64,000 nucleotides of DNA, from positions 1 through 64,000 of the forward strand of contig CAYOOD010000009.1 of the NCBI GenBank assembly GCA_964405435.1. The letters run 5' to 3'. A program made the translations under genes and the position numbers. Source of the stretch: DVEG01 sp964405435. GTDB lineage: Bacteria; Cyanobacteriota; Cyanobacteriia; Cyanobacteriales; Oscillatoriaceae. The notes under the pieces were generated by a model. The model was not told where the DNA came from, did not search any database, and saw only the letters and a program-made list of their open reading frames with translations. Below, in pieces: positions 36,963-45,086 of the stretch (position 1 is its first letter; each line of letters opens with the position of its first letter).

Positions 36963-37272
36963 AGTATCTCGATGAGAAAACTTTTGACAAGCAATCTTTC
37001 TGTATGGAGAGACTGCTATATTCTAGTTTAGTGTTCCCTCCCACAAACGAACACGACCGGCAAGCCTTCTGTTAAGATTTTATATTTTAGATTTAAAATA
37101 GACTTTCCCCGCTATGCTTGCATTGGCACGGGCTGTTTCAATGCAAGATTATACCAAAAAGCGATCGATCGCGCTGAGCGCCGACTCAAAAGTTGCCTGA
37201 CGCAGAGCGCGTGCAGTGGTAATCTTTGTGTTAGTTTATACACCTGTGACTTTTCGGTCAGGACTGTTCTCT
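36963..37272. other. divergent intergenic region
   Basis: An A/T-rich region with promoters for the M48 gene (minus) and the DUF4330 gene (plus). I checked for a fluoride riboswitch ahead of the DUF4330-crcB-DUF190 series and do not see its conserved motifs. Confidence 0.4.
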
Positions 37273-37806
37273 ATGAAGCTGTTGGATTCTCAAGGTCGCT
37301 TGTTCGGTAAGGTCAGCATCCTCGACGTGGGGGCTGCACTGGTGATTTTGCTAGTTGTGGTGGGAATTTTCTTTTTCCCAGGCACCACCGGATCGGTGGC
37401 CCAACTGGGCGTAACTGAAAAACCCGTCGAGGTCGATTTGATCGTGCGCGGGCTCTCCGTGCGCGATCCCCAAAGTTTGCTCGCCGACTGGGAGAAAACC
37501 AAGAAGACTAATATTATTATTCGCAATCAGCCCTACGGTCAGGTTGATATTAAATCTGTAAAAATACTGGACAAACTCCTCGCAGTGCCTCAGCCCAATG
37601 GCAGCGTCAAACCCTTACCCGATCCCAGGATTGAAGAATCCTTCAGCACGAACATGCTGATCACGCTGACAGGCAAAGCGAAAATTACCGAAAACGGGCC
37701 GGTTCTCGGCAATAGCAAGCTCAAAATCGGCACGCCAATCGAGCTAGAAGGCTTCAAATATAATTTCAATTCCAGCGTGATTGACGTGCGCATTTTGGAT
37801 AAATAA
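37273..37806 (+). CDS. DUF4330 domain protein, membrane anchored
   Basis: A 177-residue protein with one N-terminal membrane helix (VSILDVGAALVILLVVVGIFFF, about 12-34) after MKLLDSQGRLFGK. The external domain (EKPVEVDLIVRGLSVRDPQSLL...ILDKLLAVPQPNGSVKPLPDP...MLITLTGKAKITENGPVLGNSKLKIGTPIELEGFKYNFNSSVIDV) resembles DUF4330, a cyanobacterial family of unknown function. An in-frame GTG at 37216 would add 19 residues; ATG 37273 is preferred. It is followed closely by crcB and DUF190 genes on the same strand, probably one transcript. Confidence 0.85.
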   Translation: MKLLDSQGRLFGKVSILDVGAALVILLVVVGIFFFPGTTGSVAQLGVTEKPVEVDLIVRGLSVRDPQSLLADWEKTKKTNIIIRNQPYGQVDIKSVKILDKLLAVPQPNGSVKPLPDPRIEESFSTNMLITLTGKAKITENGPVLGNSKLKIGTPIELEGFKYNFNSSVIDVRILDK

Positions 37807-37839
37807 CTCTATTGCAGCCAGCACTAGCGAGTTTTCCAA

Positions 37840-38238
37840 ATGCTGCAAGATCCCGCAATTCGCACTCCCATTGCTATCAGTCTCGGCGCGATCGCCGGAG
37901 CCCTGAGTCGCTATTACCTGACTTTGTGGTTTGCCCAGCGCTTCGGCAGCGCGTTCCCCTACGGCACCTTTTTTATCAACATCACCGGCTGTTTCGGCAT
38001 GGGTTTTTTCTTCACCCTGGCGATGGAACGGCTGCCCAGCATTTCCCCAGACGTGCGGTTGATGGTGACGACGGGGTTTTTGGGTGCCTACACCACTTTT
38101 TCGACGTATGGATTGGAGACGCTCAACCTGCTGCGGACGAATACTGTGACGGCAGCTAGCCTTTATTGGGCTGGCAGTGCTTTACTGGGAATTATCAGCG
38201 TTCAGTTGGGCGCGATTTTAGCCCGCTTGGGAAGGTAG
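37840..38238 (+). CDS. crcB: fluoride efflux channel CrcB/FluC
   Basis: A 132-residue, four-helix membrane protein that exports fluoride as a dual-topology dimer. Typical features are GAIAGALSRYYL, FPYGTFFINITGCFGMGFF, and the fluoride-path motif TTGFLGAYTTFSTYGLET. Length is normal. Only one crcB is present, so a homodimer is expected. A DUF190 gene begins 7 bases downstream, a pairing seen in many genomes. Confidence 0.95.
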   Translation: MLQDPAIRTPIAISLGAIAGALSRYYLTLWFAQRFGSAFPYGTFFINITGCFGMGFFFTLAMERLPSISPDVRLMVTTGFLGAYTTFSTYGLETLNLLRTNTVTAASLYWAGSALLGIISVQLGAILARLGR

Positions 38239-38245
38239 GAGGGCG

Positions 38246-38566
38246 ATGACTTGGAAACAACTGACTGTCTATATTGGAGAATCCGATCTCTGGCACCACC
38301 AGCCCCTCTATACGGCGCTAGTGGAACTGGCGCGGGCGCGGGGGCTGGCAGGCGCAACTGCATCGCGCGCGATCGCCGGTTTCGGCACGCACAGCACCAT
38401 CCACACGACTCAATTACTGGATTTATCTTCTCCACTCCCTATTATTGTAACAGTTATTGACCGCGAGGAGGCGATCGCGGAATTTTTGCCTTTGGTGCAA
38501 GAAATGGTGAAAGATGGATTAGTCACCCTGCAAACAGTCGAAATTCTCCACCACACGCGGCAGTGA
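38246..38566 (+). CDS. DUF190 family protein
   Basis: A 106-residue soluble protein of ferredoxin-like, PII-related fold. It shows KQLTVYIGESDLWHHQPLYTALVELARARGLAGATASRAIAGFG and PIIVTVIDREEAIAEFLPLVQEMVKDGLVTLQTVEIL. DUF190 genes often accompany crcB, but their role is not established. It is probably translated from the same mRNA as crcB. A family A repeat begins 19 bases after the stop and may act as the terminator. Confidence 0.92.
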   Translation: MTWKQLTVYIGESDLWHHQPLYTALVELARARGLAGATASRAIAGFGTHSTIHTTQLLDLSSPLPIIVTVIDREEAIAEFLPLVQEMVKDGLVTLQTVEILHHTRQ

Positions 38567-38584
38567 TGTAAGAATGTACTGATA

Positions 38585-38671
38585 TATAGCGGTTTTCAGG
38601 CAGATGAAGTACGCCCAGAAACCCGGCTTCTTGAAGAAGCCGGGTTTCTCGTTCGGAGTAAACTTAAAAAG
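38585..38671. repeat. family A palindromic repeat, copy 7 (inverted)
   Basis: TATAGCGGTTTTCAGGCAGATGAAGTAC, with a perfect core hairpin at 38617-38649 and a degenerate right end. The GATGAAGTAC arm shows inverted orientation, like copy 5. It lies between the DUF190 gene and the TPR glycosyltransferase gene. Confidence 0.88.
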
Positions 38672-38696
38672 TCTATTTTTTTTGGGGTAACTTTAC

Positions 38697-40991
38697 TTGG
38701 AAGGATTGCAGCCTGAAGATAGCACGCAACTCTCAGACGCTCTCTATGCTGAAGCGTTAGTTTTGTATCATGCGGGAGATTTTCAAGAATCCGCGCGGAA
38801 ATATCGAGAAATTTTGGAGTTGGATGGGGAACGCGCGGAAGTTTGGCGGGGGCTGGGAATGGTTTATTACCAGCAGGGGGAATATGAAGATGCTCTGGAG
38901 ATGCTGTATCGATCGCTGGAAGTTGATTCATCTAGTTTTATTTTACATTACAGTCTGGGATTGGTGCTGGCAAGGTTGGGCTATTTATCCGAAGCGATAG
39001 AGGCTTATCGAGCAGCAATTCAAATTAATCCGGACTGGATTGAGGGTTATAATGGTTTGGGAAATGTGCTGGCTGAAGCGGGCGATTTGATGGGGGCTGA
39101 AGTAACTTTTCGTCAAGCGATCGCTGTTCAACCTAATTATAGCAGTTATCTGAATTTAGGCAATATTTTGCTAGCGCGGCAGCAAGTTAATGAGGCGATC
39201 GCGTCTTACCAAACTGCCCTGGAGTTAAAGCCTCGCCATCCAGATATTATCGCTAATCTGGGGCTCGCTTTTCAAGCTAAAAATGAAGAGGCGATAGCCT
39301 GTCTTTATTTCGGATATGCCGCTTATCGGCGGCAGGATTACAAGGAAGCTCTCCTTTATTTTAACAAATTTATCGCCACTCAACCCGAAGATATCGAGGT
39401 TTATTTGGCTCTGGCATACTGTTACAAATATTTGAATGAAATAGACGCAGCAATAGCCGTTTATAAAGAGGCGATATCCCGCTATCCGAACTTACCAGAA
39501 ATTTACATATCTTTCGTGCAAGCGCTGCTAGAGTGCGATCGCGTTTCGGATGCCCTAGAGGTTGCCAGGGATGCCAGTGCGAGATTTCCAGATCACCTCT
39601 GGGTGAAAATAGAAAATCAGCGCATTCTCCCCATTCTCTATGATACAAAAGAAGAGATTGATTTTTTTCGCGAAAGATTGACGCGCCAACTACAGGAGTT
39701 AATACAGACAACTTCTCTAGAAACTCCTGAAAGGCGAAAAAATGCTCTGCGCGCGATCGGAAGCGGGACAAATTTTTACCTGCCGTATCAAGTCAAAAAT
39801 GATGTAGATTTGCAGAGGCAATACGGGCAGTTCGTACATCGCGTGATGGCAGCAAATTACCCGCAATGGGCAGAGCCCCTCGCCGTGCCGCCGCTGAGTC
39901 GAGAGGGAAAAATAAAAATTGGCTATGTTTCGGCGTGTTTGCAATGGCACACGGTGGGGATGGTATTTTTAGGCTGGCTGAGGAATTGCGATCGCGCCTC
40001 ATTTGAGGTACACTGTTATTCTATCGGTGGGGAGGAAGATTCGCTTACGGAACTGTATCGACTTTCCTGCGATCGCTTCCACCACATACCGGAAAATCTA
40101 GAAGCTGCTTGCGAGAAAATAACTAGCGATTGCCTGCACGTTTTGGTATTTTTAGATATCGGCATGTACGCTCCCATGATGCAATTAGCCGGGTTGCGGC
40201 TGGCTCCCGTTCAGTGTGCGGCTTGGGGACATCCGATTACAACGGGTTTGCCGACGGTAGATTATTATTTTTCCGGGGATTTGATGGAACCGGCAAGCGG
40301 GCAATTGCATTATTCCGAGCAATTGATTCGCTTGCCTGGGATTGGAATTTGTTATGCCCAGCCGGCAATACCAGAACTGACGAAAACTCGTGCAGATTTC
40401 GGACTGCGGGATGAAGCTGTCGTCTACCTCTCTTGTCAGTCGCTATTTAAATATTTGCCGCAATATGATTATATTTTTGCGGCGATAGCGCGAGAGGTTC
40501 CTCTCGCCGAGTTTGTCTTTGTCGCGCACCCCAGCCCGCAAATCACGGAGAAATTTCGGCGGCGTCTGGCGCGAGCTTTTGCAGAAGTCGGGCTAAATAG
40601 CGAGCAATATTGCCGGATTTTGCCCAGACAAGGCAAGCGCGAGTATTGGAACTTGCTTTTAAGCGCGGATATCTTTTTAGATACGTTTGGGTTTTCGGGA
40701 TTTTTGACAACCTTGGAAGCAGTGGCGTGCCAGTTGCCCGTCGTGACTCGGGCGGGAGAGTTCATGCGATCGCGTCAGTCGGCGGGAATTTTGCAAGCGC
40801 TGGGCGTGACGGAGACGATTGCCGAAGATGAAGCAGAGTATATTAGAATAGCAGTGAAATTGGGTGCGGATGGGGAATGGAGAGCGGCGGTGCGATCGCA
40901 AATCAAACAACGCCACCCGTTCCTCTACAATAATAGAACTTGCGTAGAAGCGCTGGAGGCATTCTATCGGCGAACCGTTGCCAAACAATAA
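38697..40991 (+). CDS. TPR protein with SPINDLY/OGT-like glycosyltransferase domain (GT41)
   Basis: A 764-residue protein. Residues 1-330 are about eight TPR repeats (for example AEVWRGLGMVYYQQGEYEDALEMLYRSLEVD). Residues 400-760 form a GT41-like domain: KIGYVSACLQWHTVGM, the VLVFLDIGMYAPMMQLAGLRLAPVQCAAWGHPITTGLPTVDYYFSGD segment, VYLSCQSLFKYLPQYDYIFAAIA, and ILLSADIFLDTFGFSGFLTTLEAVACQLPVVTRAGEFMRSRQSAGIL. This is the O-GlcNAc transferase/SPINDLY type, which adds GlcNAc or fucose to proteins. The start is TTG at 38697; no ATG occurs before the second TPR. A HEAT-repeat gene follows after 17 bases. Confidence 0.9.
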   Translation: MEGLQPEDSTQLSDALYAEALVLYHAGDFQESARKYREILELDGERAEVWRGLGMVYYQQGEYEDALEMLYRSLEVDSSSFILHYSLGLVLARLGYLSEAIEAYRAAIQINPDWIEGYNGLGNVLAEAGDLMGAEVTFRQAIAVQPNYSSYLNLGNILLARQQVNEAIASYQTALELKPRHPDIIANLGLAFQAKNEEAIACLYFGYAAYRRQDYKEALLYFNKFIATQPEDIEVYLALAYCYKYLNEIDAAIAVYKEAISRYPNLPEIYISFVQALLECDRVSDALEVARDASARFPDHLWVKIENQRILPILYDTKEEIDFFRERLTRQLQELIQTTSLETPERRKNALRAIGSGTNFYLPYQVKNDVDLQRQYGQFVHRVMAANYPQWAEPLAVPPLSREGKIKIGYVSACLQWHTVGMVFLGWLRNCDRASFEVHCYSIGGEEDSLTELYRLSCDRFHHIPENLEAACEKITSDCLHVLVFLDIGMYAPMMQLAGLRLAPVQCAAWGHPITTGLPTVDYYFSGDLMEPASGQLHYSEQLIRLPGIGICYAQPAIPELTKTRADFGLRDEAVVYLSCQSLFKYLPQYDYIFAAIAREVPLAEFVFVAHPSPQITEKFRRRLARAFAEVGLNSEQYCRILPRQGKREYWNLLLSADIFLDTFGFSGFLTTLEAVACQLPVVTRAGEFMRSRQSAGILQALGVTETIAEDEAEYIRIAVKLGADGEWRAAVRSQIKQRHPFLYNNRTCVEALEAFYRRTVAKQ

Positions 40992-41008
40992 AAGGAAAGT
41001 AACTGACA

Positions 41009-41989
41009 ATGGATGCAAAAACCAAACAAAAGCTCATCCTCGCACCAAAGCTGGCTTTGCTGTGCTTCTCCGTACTCGTGCCTTTCACGGTACAAGTGCA
41101 GTCGCTGGGATTGCAGGCAGATGCGGAGATTTTATCTCAGATAGAAAACTTAACAGAGAATAGCGCGCGCGATCGCAACCAAGCAGTCAAAGAATTGAAA
41201 AAAATCGGCGAACCTGCCGTTCCCGCGCTCGCAGAAGCGTTGCAAGACGAAGCGCCTGCCCTGCGCTCCGGTGCAGCATTTGCTCTGGGAGCCCTCGGCG
41301 AACGGGCGTACACTGCCATTCCCAACCTTGTAGAAGCGCTGCGAGATGCAGACGAGCAAGTCAGCTCTGGTGCGGCTGTCGCGCTCAGGCGAATCGGCGC
41401 GCCTGCCGTTCCCGCACTTGCAGAAGCCCTGCAAAACGAAGCAGCACCAGTTCGCAGGGGGGCAGCGTTTGCCCTGGCAGGCATCGGCACGCCCGCGCAA
41501 CCGGCTATCCCAAATCTGATAAAAGCCTTGCAGGATTCAGACGAGCAAGTGCGATTGAATGCTGCCGTAGCGCTCAGGGCGATGGGATCGCCCGCTGTTG
41601 CAGCCCTAAAAGAAGCCTTGCAAGATGAAAACCAGCAAGTGCGCCTGGGTGCAGCCTTTGCGTTGGGGACAAGTAGTTCGCCTGCAGCTCCTGGACTCTC
41701 CGACACCTTGCAAGACGAAAATCAACAAGTGCGCTTGAGTGCGGCGGCAGCCCTCGAGCAAATCAGCCCGGAAAACATCTTTCTCGCGAATGGCGTACAG
41801 CCCACCCCCACCAGCCCGGGGGGAAGCGCGCCACAGCCCAGCCCCAGCCCCAGCCCCGCGCCGGGAGATGCCCCACAACCGAGCCCCAGCCCCAGCCCCG
41901 CGCCGGGAGATGCCCCACAACCGAGCCCCAGCCCCAGCCCTTCTCCCAATCCCTGTTTTCCCAGCTCTAATATGAGGGGATTGCTCTAA
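41009..41989 (+). CDS. exported HEAT-repeat protein with Pro/Ser repeat tail
   Basis: A 326-residue protein. A hydrophobic N-terminus (LALLCFSVLVPFTVQVQSLGLQA) acts as signal peptide or anchor. Six or so HEAT (PBS-lyase-like) repeats follow (EPAVPALAEALQDEAPALRSGAAFALGALG and variants, about 65-255). The tail consists of near-identical APQPSPSPSPAPGD units. HEAT repeats are protein-binding scaffolds, and the Pro-rich tail may span the cell wall. It is closely linked to the TPR glycosyltransferase gene, so the Ser-rich tail could be a glycosylation substrate; this is conjecture. Confidence 0.85.
   Translation: MDAKTKQKLILAPKLALLCFSVLVPFTVQVQSLGLQADAEILSQIENLTENSARDRNQAVKELKKIGEPAVPALAEALQDEAPALRSGAAFALGALGERAYTAIPNLVEALRDADEQVSSGAAVALRRIGAPAVPALAEALQNEAAPVRRGAAFALAGIGTPAQPAIPNLIKALQDSDEQVRLNAAVALRAMGSPAVAALKEALQDENQQVRLGAAFALGTSSSPAAPGLSDTLQDENQQVRLSAAAALEQISPENIFLANGVQPTPTSPGGSAPQPSPSPSPAPGDAPQPSPSPSPAPGDAPQPSPSPSPSPNPCFPSSNMRGLL
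41836..41940. repeat. coding tandem repeat, Pro/Ser-rich
   Basis: Three copies of a 42-bp unit encoding APQPSPSPSPAPGD, the last incomplete. The DNA units are almost identical. Confidence 0.85.
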
Positions 41990-42005
41990 AAATAGTAGTT
42001 TGTAG

Positions 42006-42023
42006 TGAGGACTTCAGTCCTCA
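42006..42023. terminator. bidirectional terminator hairpin
   Basis: TGAGGACT and AGTCCTCA form an 8-bp stem with a TC loop, followed by TTATTTTTCTTT on the plus strand. It overlaps the stop codon of the convergent glycosyltransferase gene. Confidence 0.75.
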
Positions 42024-43744
42024 TTATTTTTCTTTAAAATCGCCCATAACCAATCAAATTCCTTCTGAGCAATAACATCAGCAAACCGCGAATCAGTCGT
42101 ATAAAGTTTACGGTGCTTTGCACAGATATAACGAACTAATTTTCGCCGATTTTCGGGAATACTGCAAGCACTCACCATCGATCGCGCTCTCACCCGATAA
42201 TCAAACAAAACTTGCGGAATTCGATAAAACTGCCAGCCGTTTTCTGCGGCACTCAGCCAGAAATCCCAATCTTCAAATCCCAACTGCTCCGGGATATGAG
42301 AATCGTAGCCGCCGCACTGCTGCCACACCGCTTTGCGAAATACGGCACAAGCATCGATATAGTTGCCGCACAGTAACCGATTCAACTCGAAATCCGGGAC
42401 TTCCCAAACGCCTGTTTGTTCTCCAAAACATTCGGCATTGCCGTAAACGACTCCCACTTCGGGCAATTTATCTAGAATTTCAATCGCTTTGGTAATATAA
42501 TCGGGGCGGATTTTGTTGTCGGCATCCAAGGGTAAAATATACCGCCCTCTCGCTGCGGCAATTCCCTGATTTCTGGCTGCTGCTAGCCCTTGATTCGTTT
42601 GTTCAATTATACAGTACCCCTGTTTTTTCAGATAATCTAACGTTTGTAGGGTTAAAGGTTCTGTTGAGCCGTCATTGACGATGACGAGTTCCCAGACATC
42701 CTCCAGACATTCCTCGACGCTGGAGATGGCATCTAAGATAAACTCGCCTTGATTGTAGCAGGGAATGATGACTGAGAGAGCTATCTCGTTTTTTGCTAAT
42801 TCCTCTATAGGGGAGAAGTATTCGCGTACAAAGGTTGTCGGTTTGTCGCAAATTTCTAGACGCGAATGCTTCGCCCCTAAGTAATTGGATTGGTAGAGGG
42901 AGAAAACTAAGGCTTCTGGAGAGCGATCGCTCGCTTTTTCAGAAAATTTGCTGGGAATATCGGCGGCTCGATCTAACTCATCTAGAAGAGAGAAATACTG
43001 GGGCGCGATCGCCTGTAACAATTTAACCAAAGGATGCTCCCAATCCAAGCTTTTTAACAGCCGCGCGTCGTAAATTTCTCGCTCCTGCGTTCCAGGCAAT
43101 TCAGGTAAATTTAATTGAGATTGAACCAGTTTAAACAACTGGCTGGGATTTTCTGCGATCGAATTGATATTAACCAGAAGAGAGCGTTCGGGGTAGCGAT
43201 CGCGAAACTCCAGAATGTGCCGATTGTAGAAAGCCCAGATTTTCAAAGCATAATCGGGATGCTGAGAAAAAATCGGACTGTTGAGGCGGAGGATAGAATC
43301 AGCCACATCCCAGGGAAAGCGGTAAACAAACAAAAATCGAGCCTCTGGCAGCAGTTCGCGCCAGAAGTCAAGCATCAGGGAAGTGCGCGGATCTTTCCAT
43401 CCCCAAGGCAAAGCAGTTTGACGGCGGGAATTAATTAAATTTAACGCAGCAGCCAGGTAATTTTGATAGTTACTTTTATCTAAAAATTCGCTTTCCGTCC
43501 AGCCCCAATCTGGCCATCCTGACTCGCCAGCAGGGCAGCAATTCCTCAAAACAGAACGCTGAAATTCCACAAAATCAGCATCTTCAAAGTAGCCCTTTAC
43601 ATTAAAAGCGTCGGGTTGGATGAGATGGGTTCCTAAATTAATGCCGAGGGAACTGAGAATAGAGGCGGTGAGGGAAGTACCAGAGCGGTGCATTCCAGTT
43701 ACAACCAAAACGGGAGAGGCGATATCAGGAATAATTGTCTGCAC
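42014..43744 (-). CDS. sulfotransferase - family 2 glycosyltransferase fusion
   Basis: A 576-residue two-domain protein. Residues 1-260 are a sulfotransferase: the 5'-phosphosulfate loop is VTGMHRSGTSLTASIL and the 3'-phosphate region is ARFLFVYRFPWDVADSILR. Residues 320-560 are a GT-A family 2 glycosyltransferase: LSVIIPCYNQGEFILDAISSV, VIVNDGSTEP, AAARNQGIAAARGRYILPLDADN (DxD-type motif) and EQLGFEDWDFWLSAAENGWQF. It probably glycosylates and sulfates a surface polysaccharide. The interdomain linker (LGAKHSRLEICDKPTTFVRE...SPIE) is encoded by a family B palindromic element inserted in-frame. ATG 43744 precedes the sulfotransferase core. Confidence 0.9.
   Translation of the reverse strand: MQTIIPDIASPVLVVTGMHRSGTSLTASILSSLGINLGTHLIQPDAFNVKGYFEDADFVEFQRSVLRNCCPAGESGWPDWGWTESEFLDKSNYQNYLAAALNLINSRRQTALPWGWKDPRTSLMLDFWRELLPEARFLFVYRFPWDVADSILRLNSPIFSQHPDYALKIWAFYNRHILEFRDRYPERSLLVNINSIAENPSQLFKLVQSQLNLPELPGTQEREIYDARLLKSLDWEHPLVKLLQAIAPQYFSLLDELDRAADIPSKFSEKASDRSPEALVFSLYQSNYLGAKHSRLEICDKPTTFVREYFSPIEELAKNEIALSVIIPCYNQGEFILDAISSVEECLEDVWELVIVNDGSTEPLTLQTLDYLKKQGYCIIEQTNQGLAAARNQGIAAARGRYILPLDADNKIRPDYITKAIEILDKLPEVGVVYGNAECFGEQTGVWEVPDFELNRLLCGNYIDACAVFRKAVWQQCGGYDSHIPEQLGFEDWDFWLSAAENGWQFYRIPQVLFDYRVRARSMVSACSIPENRRKLVRYICAKHRKLYTTDSRFADVIAQKEFDWLWAILKKNNED
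42808..42879. repeat. family B palindromic element, copy 4, inside a coding region
   Basis: TATAGGGGAGAAGTATTCGC at one end and CGCGAATGCTTCGCCCCTA at the other form an imperfect terminal inverted repeat. The interior (GTACAAAGGTTGTCGGTTTGT) aligns with that of copy 5. The 72 bp are read through in-frame by the glycosyltransferase gene. Confidence 0.85.
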
Positions 43745-43795
43745 TTTCAGGACAACCTAATTTTTTTGCAAAAATCCCGCACAGGCGGGCTGAGG

Positions 43796-43870
43796 GTAGG
43801 GGCGAAGCATTCGCGTAGAAAAATATTCGGTTTATGGTAGAGGTTTATCCGCGAATGCTTCGCCCCTACA
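43796..43870. repeat. family B palindromic element, copy 5
   Basis: GTAGGGGCGAAGCATTCGCG and its complement CGCGAATGCTTCGCCCCTAC form 20-bp perfect terminal inverted repeats around a 34-bp interior. It lies upstream of the glycosyltransferase gene. Confidence 0.92.
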
Positions 43871-43895
43871 AAAGTGGGAGGTTCCCAAATTAGAG

Positions 43896-44894
43896 CTACT
43901 GCTCGCTGGAAGAGCGCCGAGATTTAATTCGGTCTATTTGCTCTTGCAATTCCTCCACTTGACGCCGCAAGGCTTCCACCTCTTCTTTTTTCTTCGCCTG
44001 CGAGGCGGGGGGTTCGGCGGGCACTTCCACCGAGCCCTCAGCCCCCGCTCTCCGATAATTGCCCCGGCGAATTTGGCGGTATTCCTCAGAATTCGCCCAC
44101 GCTTGCAGGTAGGTGACTCGTTCGACCGTGAACGGATGGCTGAGAAACACTCCTTGTGCGATGTTATTGTACAGCAAAAATTTATAAACTTGATTGAGAG
44201 CGTCTTCGTCGAGTTCCTGATATCTTTGTGCTTGCTTGATAAACTCGTCTAAACTGCATTCGTGCCCGTGGCGCAAGCTGCCGCCCGATAGTTTCATCAT
44301 GGAATGCAGCACCGGATTTAGGTCATCCGTGACTAAAAAAGCGGCGCGATCGGCGGATAATTCGGCTTTTCGCAGCCATTCATAAAACGCAAATATCAAG
44401 CCCCGGCTGAGGATGCTGCCGATTCCAAACGTCAAATCGCCAAGGAAGGAAGCAAATCCCATCACCCACAGTGCCATCTGGGTTAAAGTCGTGTGACCGC
44501 ATTTAATATGTCCCAATTCGTGGGCAAGTACGGTGCGGAGTTCTGCCTCATTTAATAAGTCTAAGAGTCCGGCGTTTAGCACCACGCAGGGCTGCTCTTG
44601 TCCTAATGCGTAGGCATTGGCGATGGGATTTTGGCTGATAAATAGAGCCGGTTCCGGGTAAATGTCTAAGTCGCGCATACATTCCCGAAATATCTGATAA
44701 ATGTTGGAATATTGGCGCGGTCCTACTTGAAGGCTATTGCCCATCAGAAAGACGTACTGCGGGCGTTCGTACAGAAATTCGACGAATTTGCGAGCGACGA
44801 GATCGAACCCCGGTAAGCTTCGCAATGCTTGCTCTGCTTCGCGATCGAGGGGATGGCGAAAGGCTTCGCTAGAGAGTCCAGTGTAGGTGGGCAT
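43896..44894 (-). CDS. M48 family metallopeptidase, HtpX-like, with C-terminal coiled coil
   Basis: A 332-residue zinc protease. The zinc motif HELGH lies in LRTVLAHELGHIKCGH and the third ligand Glu in RKAELSADRAAFLV. Two hydrophobic segments (ALWVMGFASFLGDLTFGIGSIL; SRGLIFAFYEWL) between them suggest membrane association. The C-terminal 45 residues are a charged coiled coil (KKKEEVEALRRQVEELQEQIDRIKSRRSSSEQ), unusual for HtpX proper and perhaps a multimerisation or regulatory part. Start ATG 44894. Confidence 0.92.
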   Translation of the reverse strand: MPTYTGLSSEAFRHPLDREAEQALRSLPGFDLVARKFVEFLYERPQYVFLMGNSLQVGPRQYSNIYQIFRECMRDLDIYPEPALFISQNPIANAYALGQEQPCVVLNAGLLDLLNEAELRTVLAHELGHIKCGHTTLTQMALWVMGFASFLGDLTFGIGSILSRGLIFAFYEWLRKAELSADRAAFLVTDDLNPVLHSMMKLSGGSLRHGHECSLDEFIKQAQRYQELDEDALNQVYKFLLYNNIAQGVFLSHPFTVERVTYLQAWANSEEYRQIRRGNYRRAGAEGSVEVPAEPPASQAKKKEEVEALRRQVEELQEQIDRIKSRRSSSEQ

Positions 44895-44938
44895 AGGGAT
44901 GAACTTCGCGATCGAATGGCGTTATACACAACTCTTAA

Positions 44939-45035
44939 TATAGCGGTTTTCATCCTTTGTGAGGGACTGAGAAAGCCGGTTTTTCTAAAAAACCGGCTTT
45001 CTGGCATGTACTTCATCCAACTGACAACCGCTATA
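44939..45035. repeat. family A palindromic repeat, copy 8 (complete, covarying core)
   Basis: TATAGCGGTT...AACCGCTATA ends are intact. The core (44970-45002) reads AGAAAGCCGG and CCGGCTTTCT where other copies read AGAAACCCGG and CCGGGTTTCT, with a TTTTTC/AAAAAA inner part. Both arms changed together, so the hairpin is preserved. Confidence 0.9.
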
Positions 45036-45060
45036 AGGTCTTCAGCCTCTCCCGAAAACC

Positions 45061-45086
45061 AAAAAATCCGCTTACTTAGAGCGGAT
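45061..45086 (-). terminator. terminator overlapping the CHAT gene stop codon
   Basis: On the minus strand ATCCGCT pairs with AGCGGAT and is followed by T6. The TAA stop codon of the CHAT-PstS gene sits at the loop and right arm. Confidence 0.8.

Noticed and set aside
36963..37272. Possible fluoride riboswitch before the crcB operon
   Set aside because: The conserved motifs and pseudoknot of the crcB riboswitch are not visible.
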